Assembly: GCA_012295275.1 (NCBI GenBank)
Contig: CM022669.1
Span: 7,462,489-7,526,488 of the forward strand
Length of the DNA: 64,000 nt
DNA from: Chrysomallon squamiferum
Lineage: Eukaryota > Mollusca > Gastropoda > Neomphalida > Peltospiridae
Direction: 5' to 3'
The translations under genes were made by a program, and so were the position numbers. How positions within the stretch are numbered: position 1 is the first letter of the stretch; each line of letters begins with the position of its first letter. Of this stretch, positions 62,575-64,000 are shown one piece after another. A model generated the notes under the pieces. It saw only the letters and a program-made list of their open reading frames with translations, was not told the origin of the DNA and did not search any database.

Positions 62575-62740
62575 AACGACATGACCTGTCTTGGACAGAA
62601 TTCTCTGGCAAAGTCAAAGTATCTTCCCATACGAGGCGTACTTGGACAGTTCTTCGTGGAATATTGCGGCTAATTACTAATCCACATAGAACAACTGATT
62701 GCTGTCATGAATTACATCAGGATGATAATGTTTGTTTTTG
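62575..62740. promoter_or_regulatory. Candidate conserved non-coding element / enhancer 3
   Basis: Complex sequence including GGCTAATTACTAATCC (62668-62683), which pairs a generic homeodomain core with a TAATCC (Otx/Bicoid-type) core, followed by GTCATGAATTACATCAGG. No coding frame. Confidence 0.3.
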
Positions 62741-64000
62741 TGTTAGACTTTATTCAAACTCGCAGTTAATTTCCTTATTTATAGTTTCTTCACAGAAACA
62801 TAACAATTTAGAATTCTGAGCATAATAATCAGTAAAATAGATTTTTAATCAGACAGTTCCTTTCACTTTAAGCTGTGTTTGTCGTTCGTCAGACTTTCCA
62901 GTTTTCTCACTTTTATCTTGGTGCCATTAATAGATGAGTAGAGTTCTGACACAGCAGATGTAAATCTGACACTAACACAACATCTTGTATCTAATCTGAC
63001 ACTTTCTCTGCCTCTCTCATCGTTAGGTGACGTCCGATCCCACAATAAAAAATCAATTTCTACCTTTGTTTAAAGTCATTTGACACTTTAGCCGATGACC
63101 TGTCTTCTACAAACTGAATGTTTTTCAAATACTGCACTGTTGTAATATATGGTTCACCATGATGAAGTCCATACAATTCTTACTAAATTTAGAAAAACGA
63201 GTATCAAATTCTTGAAAATGGACAACAATATTTTTTTTTTTTTTTTTTTTTTTCTAAAATAAGCCTATCAATCCCCGATATTGCTGATGTACGGTCTGTA
63301 AGTCTGTGTTGTCCTAAAACAATAATTAAAATCAAATTCAGTAACTCTAACTTCAGATGGATTTCTTCCTCAAAAGTTTAAATTTTTGCCTTTTTTTTTT
63401 TTTTTCCACTCCATAAGCGTACGTAAATCAAATAGAACGACATAAAAATAACATGTATGTGTATCTTTATCTTGATACATGATTTTGGTATCAGAGCCAC
63501 TGTCAGACGTAATCTAAAATTACTAAGCACCACTTAAGAATCTTCCTTGCAGAAAGACGTCAGACAGAATTTCGGTTCGGTTATTCCCTTTGAAAACATC
63601 AATTCAGTTCCTCTTACAATCGAATTCGGCTCTTAAACAGTCCTATTGTCTATTAAACTTTCAGATACCTGTAGCTCGGGGCATCCTCAAGTCTCAGTCC
63701 GGTTCTGTTTCCTTTGTTTTAAAATTCAGTAGTTCACATTTTAAAATCGATGGTCGTTGATGATCATATTTCATGCTTTTATATATATATATATATATAT
63801 ATTTTTACTTTTATAGTTATATATACATATATAATTTGCTACAGTTTTTATCTTCATAACAAGAAAAGCACGACGAGATAAAGAAAAACACATTCTAGTG
63901 TAGAAATAAAATGATTGTTTTGAATCAGATTTGGTGATATACTCGAATAAGATCCCGTTCCAAGCATACCTGCAAAAATACAACAACAAAAAAGTTAAAT
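62741..64000. other. Right end, no supported gene
   Basis: A T tract at 63232-63254, an AT repeat near 63781-63802, and otherwise unremarkable sequence. A short minus-strand frame at 63045-62863 and a possible minus-strand acceptor (TTTTTGCAG) near 63975 could be untranslated exons of a gene outside the window, but nothing supports that directly. Confidence 0.4.

Noticed and set aside
62863-63045. 60-codon minus-strand frame with mixed composition
   Set aside because: Short, and no conserved motif or splice partner; might be part of an untranslated exon but cannot be supported.
1-64000. tRNA, rRNA, CRISPR or bacterial-type operons
   Set aside because: None was seen on reading; tandem repeats here are micro- or minisatellites, and the array is of spliced genes.

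Overview
This is a eukaryotic nuclear window: AT-rich, full of microsatellites, with intron-containing genes whose exons are bounded by GT-AG sites. Two orthologue-level genes (BORCS8, MRPS27) show it is an animal. A recurrent AAGGGAGATAA-type motif in the spacers (for example near 17240, 31815, 33035, 37335 and 57730) is common in mollusc genomes, so a mollusc, perhaps a gastropod, is the best guess. That guess is inference, not proof.

Left part (1-26 kb): three ordinary genes. BORCS8 (+, 2701-8781) encodes a subunit of the BORC lysosome-positioning complex and has two possible 3' ends. It converges on MRPS27 (-, 17230-11187), a mitochondrial small-subunit protein for which all ten coding exons can be joined in frame (483 aa, with a transit peptide). 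Upstream on the same strand is a nine-exon SLC22-type organic ion transporter (-, 25813-20019, 535 aa).

Centre (28-54 kb): the most unusual part. Six head-to-tail copies, all on the minus strand, of a three-exon gene for a secreted protein of 311-314 aa that I cannot assign to a named family. Exon 1 gives a signal peptide and a PAN/apple-like cysteine module. Exons 2 and 3 give four weak repeats that read like the blades of a hemopexin-type beta-propeller, with a cysteine before blade 1 and another at the C-terminus. Copies B, D, E and F are intact; A and C are pseudogenes with identifiable lesions. Five copies keep the same CCAAT plus TATA promoter. A 714-bp TA-flanked DNA transposon sits in intron 1 of copy D, and its empty site is visible in sister copies.

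Right part (54-64 kb): no convincing gene. It holds a long hairpin, a degenerate minisatellite, trinucleotide repeats, and three stretches of unusually complex non-repetitive DNA (near 59.8-60.3, 60.9-61.1 and 62.6-62.7 kb) that look like conserved non-coding or enhancer elements.

The three left-hand genes are unrelated housekeeping or transport functions. The array is a local, recently expanded and partly decaying gene family.
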